Shown piece by piece: positions 1 through 6,742 of a stretch of DNA of 8,124 nucleotides (the first letter of the stretch is position 1; the number at the start of each line of letters is the position of its first letter). Where the stretch lies: NCBI GenBank assembly GCA_028699735.1, contig JAQVUB010000098.1, positions 1 to 8,124 of the forward strand. The letters are read 5' to 3'. The position numbers and the translations under genes are program-made. Origin of the DNA: Lentisphaeria bacterium. Its GTDB lineage: Bacteria > Verrucomicrobiota > Lentisphaeria > Oligosphaerales > Oligosphaeraceae. The notes under the pieces were generated by a model. The model was not told the origin of the DNA. It saw nothing but the letters and a program-made list of their open reading frames with translations, and searched no databases.

Positions 1-197
1 TGCGTCGGCCCGAAAATCCGTTCGCAGAAAAGGCCGCCTTTCTCAGGCTTGAAAGAGCGGTAATTGATGGTTTCAGGAGTTTTCACCTCGCCATGACTCC
101 AGGAACGAATGGTATCCGGCGAAGCAACACCGATGGTGACACAATTCGTGTCATCCATGGCTTCCATGCCGATCAGTTTGTTTAATGTACTGGCCAA
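1..197 (-). CDS. rpoC: RNA polymerase beta' subunit, N-terminal 65 codons (runs off the left edge)
   Basis: This is the beginning of the beta' subunit, which carries the catalytic Mg-binding site and clamp of RNA polymerase. The visible residues include IRSWSHGEV (30-38) and PETINYRSFKPEKGG (41-55), followed by LFCERIFGP, the signature start of bacterial RpoC just before its N-terminal zinc-binding domain, which lies outside the window. The start is read as TTG at 197-195: an in-frame stop (TAA, 215-213) lies just upstream, no ATG or GTG lies between, and GGAGGG at 211-206 sits 8 nt before the TTG. The next in-frame ATGs are codons 11 and 14 and have no comparable ribosome binding site. The gene follows rpoB after 74 bp and is presumably co-transcribed. 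Identity is certain and the start is well supported. Confidence 0.97.
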   Translation of the reverse strand, partial: MASTLNKLIGMEAMDDTNCVTIGVASPDTIRSWSHGEVKTPETINYRSFKPEKGGLFCERIFGPT

Positions 198-271
198 GGA
201 AGTAACCCTCCATTATGTGTTGAATGAACTGTGCTTTATTTCACAAAATTACGGACGCAAATGCAGGCCCA

Positions 272-3200
272 TCAAGCCATGATATTCTTGCTGCGGCGGA
301 TTTTGACATCCAGGCAAAGACTTTTCATTTCCTGCATGAGGACATTGAAGGATTCCGGGATTCCGGCCTCGAGCTCATTTTTGCCCTGCATGATCGAATC
401 GTAAATCTTCGTCCGCCCGGCCACATCGTCACTCTTGACGGTCAGCATTTCCTGCAGCGTGTAAGCCGCGCCATAGGCTTCCAGCGCCCACACTTCCATT
501 TCCCCGAAGCGCTGGCCGCCGTGTTGCGCCTTGCCGCCCAGCGGTTGCTGGGTAACCAGGGAATACGGCCCGACTGCCCGGGCATGGATTTTATTGGCCA
601 CGAGGTGGTCCAGTTTCAACATGTAAATCTGGCCGACGACGATACGCTGATCGAAGGGTTCGCCGGTGCAACCGTCATAGAGCCGGGTTTTGCCATCCCG
701 ATCGACAAAGCATTCGGTGCGATCGCGTCCTTCCTGATCGACGACCCGGTTGTCGCTGGTCATGCTCCAGCCCATTTCCTTGACTTTGACGCGACGAGCC
801 TGATCGAGCAGATCCAGGATGGTATTTTCATGCATACCATCGAAAACCGGTGTAGCCACATGCATGCCGAGAATTTTGGCTGCCCAGCCCGCATGGGTTT
901 CAAAAACCTGTCCGACATTCATTCGGGAGGGCACACCGAGCGGGTTCAGGATGATATCAACCGGCGTTCCATCGGCCATGAAAGGCAGATCAGCCACCGG
1001 CACGATTTTGGCCACAATACCCTTATTTCCATGGCGTCCGGCCATTTTGTCACCAACGGAAATCCGGCGTTTGCTGGCAATATAAACCTTCACACTCTTG
1101 ACCTGGCCGGGTTCCTTACCGTCACTATTTTCCAGAATCTCGATCGCTTCCTGACGGCATTGCTCCGTGTCGCGCAGGCGGGTGCGGAAGCCCTTGACAA
1201 TCTCCTCGATGCGGTTCTTGTCTTCACAATCCTTCATCTGGAAAGAGTCATGATGGTTGGCCAGACGGGTCAACATCATCTTGGTGATTTTCCGGTTCGC
1301 CGGGATCAGCTCTTCGGTTTCATCACCCGTTTTGCAAGTGACCGTTGTTTGCAATTTCTGCCCAAGAAATTGTTCGCCCAGTAACTTGATCATATCTTCG
1401 AGGATCGAAGACAGCTCATTCTTGTATTTGTTTTCCGTCTCTTTGAGTTTCTGCTTGAATTCAGCCTTGCTGTATTTCTCCTTCGTCGGATCCACCTTGC
1501 GGTCGACACGCACATCCATGATAATCCCGGAACAACCACTGGGAACCAGCAGCGAACTATCCTTGACATCCGCAGCTTTCTCACCAAAAATGGCTTTCAG
1601 CAGACGTTCTTCCGGCGCCAGCTCCGTCTCGTTTTTCGGTGTGATCTTGCCAACCAGGATATCGCCGGTTTTGACTTCTGAACCCAAACGGATAACCCCC
1701 TCCGTGTCGAGATTGCGAAGCGCCTCTTCCCCGACATTCGGAATGTCCCGTGTAATTTCTTCGGGACCCAGCTTGGTATCTCGGGCAATCACATCTTCCA
1801 GACTGACATGGATGCTCGTATAAACATCCTCCTGAACCAGGCGTTCACTGATGATGATGGCATCCTCAAAGTTGTATCCGCGCCAGGGCATGAAGGCAAC
1901 CATTACGTTGCGTCCCAGAGCAAGTTCACCACCATCCGTACAAGTGCCATCCGCAATCGCCTGACCCTTCTTCACCTTGTCACCGCGTTTGACAATCGGG
2001 CGCTGATTGACCAGCGTCGAGGCATTCGAACGTAAAAATTTGTAAAGGTGATAATGCTGATAACTTTTCTCCGGGGCATTGGCGACAGGCAACTTCCCAT
2101 CCCGTGTGATAATAATTTCCTCCGCTGTGGCTGATGCCACTATGCCACTCTCCAGCGCCGTCACAATGGCCTTCGAATCTCGCGCCACAATCCCTTCGAG
2201 GCCGGTACCGACCAGGGGACGTTCCGCTTTCAGCAAGGGCACTGCCTGACGTTGCATGTTGGCTCCCATCAGCGCACGGTTGGCATCGTCGTGTTCCAGA
2301 AACGGGATCAACCCTGCAGCCGCACTGATCAGCTGTTTCGGGGAAACATCAATCAGCTGAACTTCTTCCCGGCGGAAAAGCCCGTTCTCCCCTTTATTCC
2401 GCGACAAGACCAGTTCATTGAGAAACTTACCATCATCATCGCGCGGCGCGTTGGCCTGAGCAATGACATAATCCTCTTCCTTATCCGCCGTCAAATAAAC
2501 AATTTCATCTAACACCTTTCCATTTTCAACACAGCAGTAAGGTGTCTGAATGAAGCCGTATTCATCAATTTTTCCGAACAGTGCCAGCGATGAGATCAGA
2601 CCGATATTGGGGCCTTCAGGAGTTTCAATCGGGCAGACGCGGCCATAATGGCTCGAGTGCACGTCACGCACATCATAGCCAGCCCGGTCGCGGGTCAGAC
2701 CGCCAGGGCCCAGGGCGCTGAGACGGCGCTTGTTGGTCAATTCCGCCAGGCAGTTGGTCTGATCCATAAACTGGCTGAGCTGGTTGCGACCGAAGAAATC
2801 CCGGATGACACTGGCAAAGGCCTTGGGATTGAGAATGCGGGAAATCCCCTTGTCCACATTTTCAGAGGAGGAAAGGCGCTCACGTACCTGGTTGGCGGTG
2901 CGTGCCAGCCCGACCCGGCACTGATTCTGCAGCAGCTCGCCAACCGTGCGAATGCGACGGCGCCCAAGATGATCAATATCGTCCTTGGTGCCATGCCCGT
3001 TGCGCAAAGACATCAGATAACGCGTCGCCGCTGCAATATCTGTTTTGGTCAACACTTTGATTTTCGAATCCACATCGATATTCAGGCGCTGGTTCATCTT
3101 GAAACGACCCACACTGCCCAGATTATAGCGGCGGGGGTCTTCAAAAAGTCGTTTGAAAAGAGACTTTGCATTACTGGCTGTCGGGGGATCCTGAGGACGC

Positions 3201-4126
3201 ATCCGCTTGTAAATTTCGCGTTGCGCATCTTCACAGGTGACCGTCGAATCCTTCTGCACACAACGGACAAAATAATCGCCGATCTCCAGCGTATTCACCA
3301 CAGAAATCGATTTGACCCCGGCCTCCTTCAACTCATCAAGATGATTCTCATTGAGGGATTCCAGCGCAGGAACCAACTCGATCGTATTGTCTTTCGGATG
3401 CAAAATCGCTTCGGCCGTATAAAAATGAGAAGGATCCTCCTCTTTGCGCAAACGGCTGATCTTGATATCCTCAACCCCATAAACCGCATCAAGAATGTCC
3501 CGGTTGCTGTCAAAGCCGAAGGCACGCAAAAACGTGCTGATCAGGAATTTGCGGCGGCGGCGTTTGCGGTCAAGGTAGATGTACATAAAGTCATTGATAT
3601 CGAAATGCACCTCGAGCCAGGAGCCATGGTCGGCGATGATCCGGAAAGAATATAGGTATTTGCCGCTGGCATGCCGGTTTTCTTCGAAACAAACACCCGG
3701 CGAACGATGCAACTGACTGACAATCACGCGCTCCGCTCCGTTGATGATAAAGGAGCCGCTTTCGGTCATCAGAGGGACTTCCCCCATCGCTACCGTCTCT
3801 TCAAGGACTTCACGCGTTGTGGAACGTTTTAAACGGAAACAAACATTAAGTGTTCCCTGGTAAGTGCCGCCATCTTTGAGACAGTCAACAATTCCTACCT
3901 TCGGCAGATCAAGCTGGTAACGGACAAACTCCAGCCCACAGCTGACTTCACCGCTCTCCTTCGGCGGAAAGGTCTCAGCAAAAACTTCCTGCAAGCCTTG
4001 AGAAAGACGCTTCTCCGGCGGCACATCCAGCTGCAGAAAATCCGCATACGATTTGGTCTGGATTTCGATTAAATTCGGAATCCCGATGCCATCTTTGAGT
4101 TCACCAAAGTCTTTGCGCTCAAACAT
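272..4126 (-). CDS. rpoB: RNA polymerase beta subunit
   Basis: Complete beta subunit of RNA polymerase, 1284 residues. It forms one pincer and half of the active-site cleft and is the target of rifamycins. Visible landmarks are the rifampicin region with LSQFMDQTN at 450-458 and KRRLSALGPGG at 466-476, HYGRVCPIETPEGPN at 493-507, GYNFEDAIII at 750-759, RISVGDKMAGRHGNKG at 1021-1036 with the two nucleotide-binding lysines K1027 and K1035, and GGKAQHGGQRFGEMEVWALE at 1197-1216. Residues about 880-1005 form a charged, probably coiled-coil insertion like the beta-i9 insert of E. coli. The protein is 58 residues shorter than the E. coli one, and the numbering offset at the rifampicin region (61) places the missing part in the N-terminal half. 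Position 465 is Asn where E. coli has His526. The start is ATG at 4126 with GGCGGA 7 nt upstream. It lies 464 bp after rplL. Confidence 0.99.
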   Translation of the reverse strand: MFERKDFGELKDGIGIPNLIEIQTKSYADFLQLDVPPEKRLSQGLQEVFAETFPPKESGEVSCGLEFVRYQLDLPKVGIVDCLKDGGTYQGTLNVCFRLKRSTTREVLEETVAMGEVPLMTESGSFIINGAERVIVSQLHRSPGVCFEENRHASGKYLYSFRIIADHGSWLEVHFDINDFMYIYLDRKRRRRKFLISTFLRAFGFDSNRDILDAVYGVEDIKISRLRKEEDPSHFYTAEAILHPKDNTIELVPALESLNENHLDELKEAGVKSISVVNTLEIGDYFVRCVQKDSTVTCEDAQREIYKRMRPQDPPTASNAKSLFKRLFEDPRRYNLGSVGRFKMNQRLNIDVDSKIKVLTKTDIAAATRYLMSLRNGHGTKDDIDHLGRRRIRTVGELLQNQCRVGLARTANQVRERLSSSENVDKGISRILNPKAFASVIRDFFGRNQLSQFMDQTNCLAELTNKRRLSALGPGGLTRDRAGYDVRDVHSSHYGRVCPIETPEGPNIGLISSLALFGKIDEYGFIQTPYCCVENGKVLDEIVYLTADKEEDYVIAQANAPRDDDGKFLNELVLSRNKGENGLFRREEVQLIDVSPKQLISAAAGLIPFLEHDDANRALMGANMQRQAVPLLKAERPLVGTGLEGIVARDSKAIVTALESGIVASATAEEIIITRDGKLPVANAPEKSYQHYHLYKFLRSNASTLVNQRPIVKRGDKVKKGQAIADGTCTDGGELALGRNVMVAFMPWRGYNFEDAIIISERLVQEDVYTSIHVSLEDVIARDTKLGPEEITRDIPNVGEEALRNLDTEGVIRLGSEVKTGDILVGKITPKNETELAPEERLLKAIFGEKAADVKDSSLLVPSGCSGIIMDVRVDRKVDPTKEKYSKAEFKQKLKETENKYKNELSSILEDMIKLLGEQFLGQKLQTTVTCKTGDETEELIPANRKITKMMLTRLANHHDSFQMKDCEDKNRIEEIVKGFRTRLRDTEQCRQEAIEILENSDGKEPGQVKSVKVYIASKRRISVGDKMAGRHGNKGIVAKIVPVADLPFMADGTPVDIILNPLGVPSRMNVGQVFETHAGWAAKILGMHVATPVFDGMHENTILDLLDQARRVKVKEMGWSMTSDNRVVDQEGRDRTECFVDRDGKTRLYDGCTGEPFDQRIVVGQIYMLKLDHLVANKIHARAVGPYSLVTQQPLGGKAQHGGQRFGEMEVWALEAYGAAYTLQEMLTVKSDDVAGRTKIYDSIMQGKNELEAGIPESFNVLMQEMKSLCLDVKIRRSKNIMA
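2594..2791 (-). other. Rifampicin-resistance-determining region of rpoB with natural Asn at the His526 position
   Basis: This covers RpoB residues 446-511, equal to E. coli 507-572 with an offset of 61. Drug-contact residues kept as in E. coli are Gln513 (452), Phe514 (453), Asp516 (455), Arg529 (468), Ser531 (470), Leu533 (472) and Ile572 (511). Differences are Asn448 for Ser509, Thr457 for Asn518, Cys459 for Pro520, Ala461 for Ser522 and Asn465 (codon AAC, 2734-2732) for His526. Substitutions at the His526 position are a classical resistance class, and His to Asn is known to lower susceptibility in S. aureus and M. tuberculosis. Whether this organism is less susceptible is inference. Confidence 0.8.
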
Positions 4127-4153
4127 TGTTGTTTCCGCCTCGCTTTTGCAACC

Positions 4154-4180
4154 AATAAAAAATAAATAGACCGATGTCTA
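4154..4180 (-). terminator. Weak terminator-like hairpin ahead of rpoB (possible attenuator)
   Basis: On the minus strand TAGAC and GTCTA (4180-4176 and 4171-4167) form a perfect 5-bp stem around the tetraloop ATCG. It is followed by a T-rich tail containing a run of six T. The stem is short and AT-rich, so at best this would be a partial terminator or pause site. It lies about 28 nt before the rpoB start codon. Confidence 0.25.
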
Positions 4181-4348
4181 CAGGAACACCCCGCCCTGCA
4201 CCACCCCAACAAAAAAGAATTTTTTTTTTGCCGGTCAGGTCTTCTAAAACAAGAAAAGACGGGAAGGCCGGACTCTTGAAAAAAAGGAAGCGGGCCGGGA
4301 GCAGTCTATTTAGTCTCACCGCTTGTACCAGTTCTGTTTTAATCAGAA

Positions 4349-4377
4349 TTTCCGACCAGCCTGTCTGATCTCGGAAA
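4349..4377 (-). promoter_or_regulatory. Bulged hairpin in the rpoB leader
   Basis: On the minus strand TTTCC pairs with GGAAA and GATCAG pairs with CTGGTC (one G-U pair), with a 2-nt bulge between the two helices and a 5-nt loop ACAGG. That gives 11 pairs in all. A second small hairpin (TTCTG/CAGAA, 4348-4332) abuts it. The structure is seen in the sequence; a regulatory role is only suggested by its place in the leader. Confidence 0.35.
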
Positions 4378-4398
4378 AAAGTAAATTGTCGCTGTCTG

Positions 4399-4577
4399 TC
4401 AGTGAACCTTGGTAACAGAGGAATTCTTTTACAACGAAAAACACTAACGACCCGAAAAAATTTCATGGGATGAACAACTCATTCCCATATTCAAAACCCG
4501 TTTCCCATGAAATTTTTTCGGGTCGTTTCGTGCTTTTCGTTGTTCAAAAAGAATTCCTAGTCAGCCAAGTTCACTGA
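4399..4577. repeat. Long palindromic repeat element, copy 1, between rplL and rpoB
   Basis: The left arm (4399-4470) and right arm (4503-4577) are near-perfect inverted repeats of each other around a 32-nt loop. Read from outside to centre both arms run TCAGTGAAC, TTGG, AGGAATTCTTTT, ACAACGAAAA, CAC, and then AACGACCC leading into GAAAAAATTTCATGGGA. Only a few mismatches and short indels interrupt about 60 pairs. The 20-nt inner core GACCCGAAAAAATTTCATGG (4449-4468, and inverted at 4505-4524) is identical to the core of copy 2 at 7828-8020. The outer end lies 13 nt after the rplL stop codon, so an mRNA running from rplL into rpoB would carry a very long double-stranded stem. It could be a non-autonomous mobile element (MITE/REP-like), an RNA-processing or attenuation site, or both. 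No transposase and no clear target-site duplication are seen. Confidence 0.85.
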
Positions 4578-4590
4578 TGCATTTTTTCGA

Positions 4591-4992
4591 TTATTTCACT
4601 TCGACCTTGGCGCCGGCTTCTTCCAGCTTCGCCTTGATCTGAGCAGCTTCTTCCTTGGTGATGCCAGTCTTCACAGGCTTCGGAGCTTCCGTCACCAGAT
4701 CTTTGGCTTCTTTCAGACCCAAACTGGTGATTGCGCGCACTTCTTTGATCACGTTGATCTTGTTCGCACCAGCATCAACCAGAATGACATCAAACTCCGT
4801 CTTTTCTTCTGCAGCCGGAGCGGCAGCAGCAGGACCGGCGGCGGCGACAGCCATCGGGGCCGCAGCTGTGACACCGAGACGGTCTTCCAAAGCTTTCACC
4901 AGCTTGGACAGTTCAAGAACGGTCAAACCCTCGATATAAGAGACAAATTTCTCCATATCGGCATTCATTTCAACTTTGTTTTCTTCTGACAT
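4591..4992 (-). CDS. rplL: 50S ribosomal protein L7/L12
   Basis: This is the stalk protein L7/L12, 133 residues, present in several copies on each 50S subunit, where it recruits and stimulates translation GTPases. The N-terminal dimerisation helices cover about residues 10-40 and bind L10. An Ala/Pro-rich hinge follows at about 42-62. The globular C-terminal domain begins near KTEFDVILVDAG (64-75) and includes INVIKEVRAITSLGLKEAKD (79-98), the factor-binding face. It is slightly longer than the E. coli protein because of an acidic N-terminal extension of about nine residues. The start ATG at 4992 has AAGGA 7 nt upstream. It follows rplJ after 16 bp, the usual pairing for stoichiometric L10-L12 complexes. 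Palindromic repeat copy 1 begins just after its stop codon. Confidence 0.99.
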   Translation of the reverse strand: MSEENKVEMNADMEKFVSYIEGLTVLELSKLVKALEDRLGVTAAAPMAVAAAGPAAAAPAAEEKTEFDVILVDAGANKINVIKEVRAITSLGLKEAKDLVTEAPKPVKTGITKEEAAQIKAKLEEAGAKVEVK

Positions 4993-5008
4993 GGCTGTTT
5001 CCTTTTAA

Positions 5009-5533
5009 TTAAGCAGCTTGCTCTTTCTTACTCAAGAAAGCATTTAACACATAAACAATGCTCGAAACTTTGGCGTTGAGAACGCGTACGAGCTGACCGG
5101 CAGGAGCTTCCAGCAATCCAAGCAATTGGGCAAGCATGACTTCGCGAGATGGCAAATCCGCCAGCGCCTGAACTTCTTCCGCACTGACCAGAGTCCCTTC
5201 GATAAAGCCCCACTTGACCGTTACTTTCTCTTTCAGCTCTTTGACAAAATCGCGAACAGCCCGAGCCAGCGCAACGGGATCACAGGAACCGCTGACCATC
5301 GCCGTATCACCGGATAACTCCACAGCGGCTACTGAATCAAGTCCCAATTCCTTGGCAGCACAAAGCAAAAGCTTGTTCGGAACAATGTGACATTCGGCAC
5401 CAAACGCCGAAAGTTTCGTCCGAAAACTGCTTAAAACAGCAGCACTCAGACCTTTATAACTGATCAGAATGAAAGGCTTTGATTCGATCAAACCCTTGAT
5501 CTCCTGAACAATCTGTACTTTTTCCGCTCTCAT
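5009..5533 (-). CDS. rplJ: 50S ribosomal protein L10
   Basis: L10 (174 residues) anchors L7/L12 dimers to 23S rRNA at the GTPase-associated centre. The N-terminal RNA-binding domain is recognisable from KVQIVQEIKGLIE (5-17), YKGLS (26-30), FRTKL (37-41) and VPNKLL (51-56). The C-terminal helix from about 156 to 172 (VSSIVYVLNAFLSKK) is the L7/L12 docking helix. The start ATG at 5533 lies only 2 bp after the rplA stop codon. Its AAAGG ribosome binding site lies inside the last codons of rplA, so translation is probably coupled to rplA. This leaves no space for the separate structured rplJ leader through which L10-L12 represses its own synthesis in E. coli and Bacillus. Length is usual for the family. 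Confidence 0.98.
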   Translation of the reverse strand: MRAEKVQIVQEIKGLIESKPFILISYKGLSAAVLSSFRTKLSAFGAECHIVPNKLLLCAAKELGLDSVAAVELSGDTAMVSGSCDPVALARAVRDFVKELKEKVTVKWGFIEGTLVSAEEVQALADLPSREVMLAQLLGLLEAPAGQLVRVLNAKVSSIVYVLNAFLSKKEQAA

Positions 5534-5535
5534 GA

Positions 5536-6231
5536 TTAGGCCTTTGTCGCAAATTTGACATCAAGACGAATACCCGGACTCATCGTCGCACTCAGGGTCA
5601 TACTCTGAAGAAAAATACCCTTGGCACTGGATGGACGGGCGCGAATGATCGCCGCCGTGGCAAAATTGATGTTCTCCAGCAACGCATCGGCTGCAAAAGA
5701 CAACTTGCCCACCGGCATCATCACACAACCCGCACGGTCACAACGATATTCAACACGACCGGCTTTCGCCTCTTTGACCGCAGTCTCCGTATCGTCAGTC
5801 ACCGTCCCCGTCTTCGGATTGGGCATCAGACCCCGTGGCCCGAGTACACGACCCAGAGTGCGGACTTCTTTCATCGCTGCAGGCGTGGCAATCAGGACAT
5901 CAAAGTCCAGCCAGCCGCCTTTGATCTTCTGAAGCAGCTCATCATAGCCTACTTCATCTGCACCAGCCGCTTTGGCAGCCGCAGCAGCTTCACCATCCGC
6001 GATCACAACAACCCGTTGGGTTTTGCCGATTCCCCGTGGTAAAACCATTGCACCGCGGACAATCTGATCTGCCTGACGCGGATCAATGCCCAGACGAAAT
6101 GCCAACTCGACTGTCTCATCAAATTTTGCCAGAGGCATCTTCTTCAGCAGATTTATACCCTCTTCCAGAGAGTAAAGCGTCTGCCGGTCAAATGCTTGTG
6201 TGCGAGCCCGATAAAGTTTACTACGCTTCAT
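5536..6231 (-). CDS. rplA: 50S ribosomal protein L1
   Basis: L1 (231 residues) forms the mobile L1 stalk near the E site that helps release deacylated tRNA, and in several bacteria represses its own operon by binding mRNA. Family landmarks are FDETVELAFRLGIDPRQAD (37-55), MVLPRGIGKTQRV (62-74), GGWLDFDVLIATP (105-117), VLGPRGLMPNPKTGTVT (129-145) and the C-terminal LSATMSPGIRLD (213-224). The length matches the family. The start ATG at 6231 lies inside rplK, overlapping its end by 11 bp, and the GAGGTG ribosome binding site (6241-6236) lies in the last codons of rplK. Translational coupling of L11 and L1 is therefore likely. Confidence 0.99.
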   Translation of the reverse strand: MKRSKLYRARTQAFDRQTLYSLEEGINLLKKMPLAKFDETVELAFRLGIDPRQADQIVRGAMVLPRGIGKTQRVVVIADGEAAAAAKAAGADEVGYDELLQKIKGGWLDFDVLIATPAAMKEVRTLGRVLGPRGLMPNPKTGTVTDDTETAVKEAKAGRVEYRCDRAGCVMMPVGKLSFAADALLENINFATAAIIRARPSSAKGIFLQSMTLSATMSPGIRLDVKFATKA

Positions 6232-6652
6232 CGCTCACCTCGATTCCCATGCTACGCGCCGTCCCGGCGATAATCTTCACAGCTGCCTCAATGTCCCTTG
6301 CATTCAAATCCGCCTTCTTGGTCGCTGCAATGCTCTCAAGATCTTTGCGGGTTACCTTGCCAACCTTTTCGCGCCCAGGGGTTTTTGCCCCGGATGCCAG
6401 GCCAGCAGCCTTCTTCAGCAGTACGGCCGCTGGAGGAGACTTGGTGATGAACGTGAAGGAACGATCCTGGTAGACCGTGATGACGACAGGGATTACAAGT
6501 CCCGCCTGCGCCTGGGTCGCCGCGTTGAACTGCTTGCAGAATTCCATGATGTTGACACCAGCCTGACCCAGGCTCGGCCCTACAGGCGGAGCAGGATTGG
6601 CAGCGCCAGCGGGAATCTGCAAACGCACTTCACCCACGACTTTCTTTGCCAT
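6221..6652 (-). CDS. rplK: 50S ribosomal protein L11
   Basis: L11 (143 residues) sits at the base of the stalk on the GTPase-associated region of 23S rRNA and is needed for RelA activation and the thiostrepton response. The N-terminal domain contains the proline-rich segment NPAPPVGPSLGQAGVNIMEF (19-38), with the prolines known to contact thiostrepton (P22, P23, P26) retained. The C-terminal RNA-binding domain includes PPAAVLLKKAAG (73-84), GKVTRKDLESIA (97-108) and KIIAGTARSMGIEV (126-139). The start ATG at 6652 has GAGG 4-5 nt upstream. A 90-bp gap with a stable hairpin separates it from nusG. Confidence 0.99.
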   Translation of the reverse strand: MAKKVVGEVRLQIPAGAANPAPPVGPSLGQAGVNIMEFCKQFNAATQAQAGLVIPVVITVYQDRSFTFITKSPPAAVLLKKAAGLASGAKTPGREKVGKVTRKDLESIAATKKADLNARDIEAAVKIIAGTARSMGIEVSDEA

Positions 6653-6667
6653 ACGTCCTCTTTTCCA

Positions 6668-6707
6668 TGATCCTGGTCAGAACCGGCAGGCCACTCTCCC
6701 AGGATCA
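6668..6707 (-). promoter_or_regulatory. Hairpin between nusG and rplK; candidate L1 autoregulatory site
   Basis: On the minus strand TGATCCTGG (6707-6699) pairs perfectly with CCAGGATCA (6676-6668). The 22-nt interior contains a possible second helix, GGCC with GGTT around TGCC, leaving an asymmetric internal loop with GAGAGT on one side and CTGA on the other. It lies 15 nt ahead of the rplK start codon. In E. coli L1 represses the rplK-rplA operon through an rRNA-like two-helix site ahead of rplK, so position and shape fit such a site. There is no T run after the stem, which argues against a terminator. The helix is seen; the L1 role is inference. Confidence 0.4.
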
Positions 6708-6742
6708 CGACTTATTTTGATAAAACCTGATCGCTCCAAACT

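Larger units (their letters stand above)
4127..4398 (-). other. rpoB 5' leader region without a gene
   Basis: These 272 bp separate the palindromic repeat from rpoB and contain no credible gene. Read in the direction of rpoB they hold, in order, a bulged hairpin (4377-4349), a small TTCTG/CAGAA hairpin directly abutting it (4348-4332), a GC-rich stretch with repeated CCGG, an A10-TTC-T6 tract (about 4231-4214), a short G-rich stretch, a 5-bp hairpin with a U-rich tail (4180-4154) and the rpoB ribosome binding site. I could not find a convincing -35/-10 promoter pair. The length and structure suggest a leader that could set the ratio of polymerase to ribosomal proteins, but no known riboswitch or leader family is recognised. 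Confidence 0.5.

Noticed and set aside
224..1384. Plus-strand open frame of 386 codons opposite the 3' part of rpoB
   Set aside because: It lies entirely antisense to conserved rpoB codons, resembles no known protein, and has no ribosome binding site of note. It is a shadow of rpoB codon use.
2648..3655. Plus-strand open frame of 335 codons opposite the middle of rpoB
   Set aside because: Fully antisense to conserved beta-subunit sequence and not recognisable as a protein. Treated as a shadow frame.
4214..4231. A/T tract in the rpoB leader as an intrinsic terminator
   Set aside because: On the minus strand the A run comes first and the T run is not directly preceded by a GC-rich stem. On the plus strand no GC-rich hairpin precedes the T run either.
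4119..4466. Minus-strand frame of 115 codons in the rplL-rpoB gap
   Set aside because: It begins inside the left arm of the palindromic repeat, continues through the rpoB leader in low-complexity residues, and overlaps the rpoB start by 8 bp. No domain is visible and the repeat explains its start.
4399..4577. CRISPR-like array or phage attachment site
   Set aside because: The repeats are inverted and form a single palindrome per locus, with no regularly spaced direct repeats, no cas genes and no integrase nearby.
4655..4939. Plus-strand Ala-rich frame opposite rplL
   Set aside because: Antisense image of the Ala-rich L7/L12 hinge.
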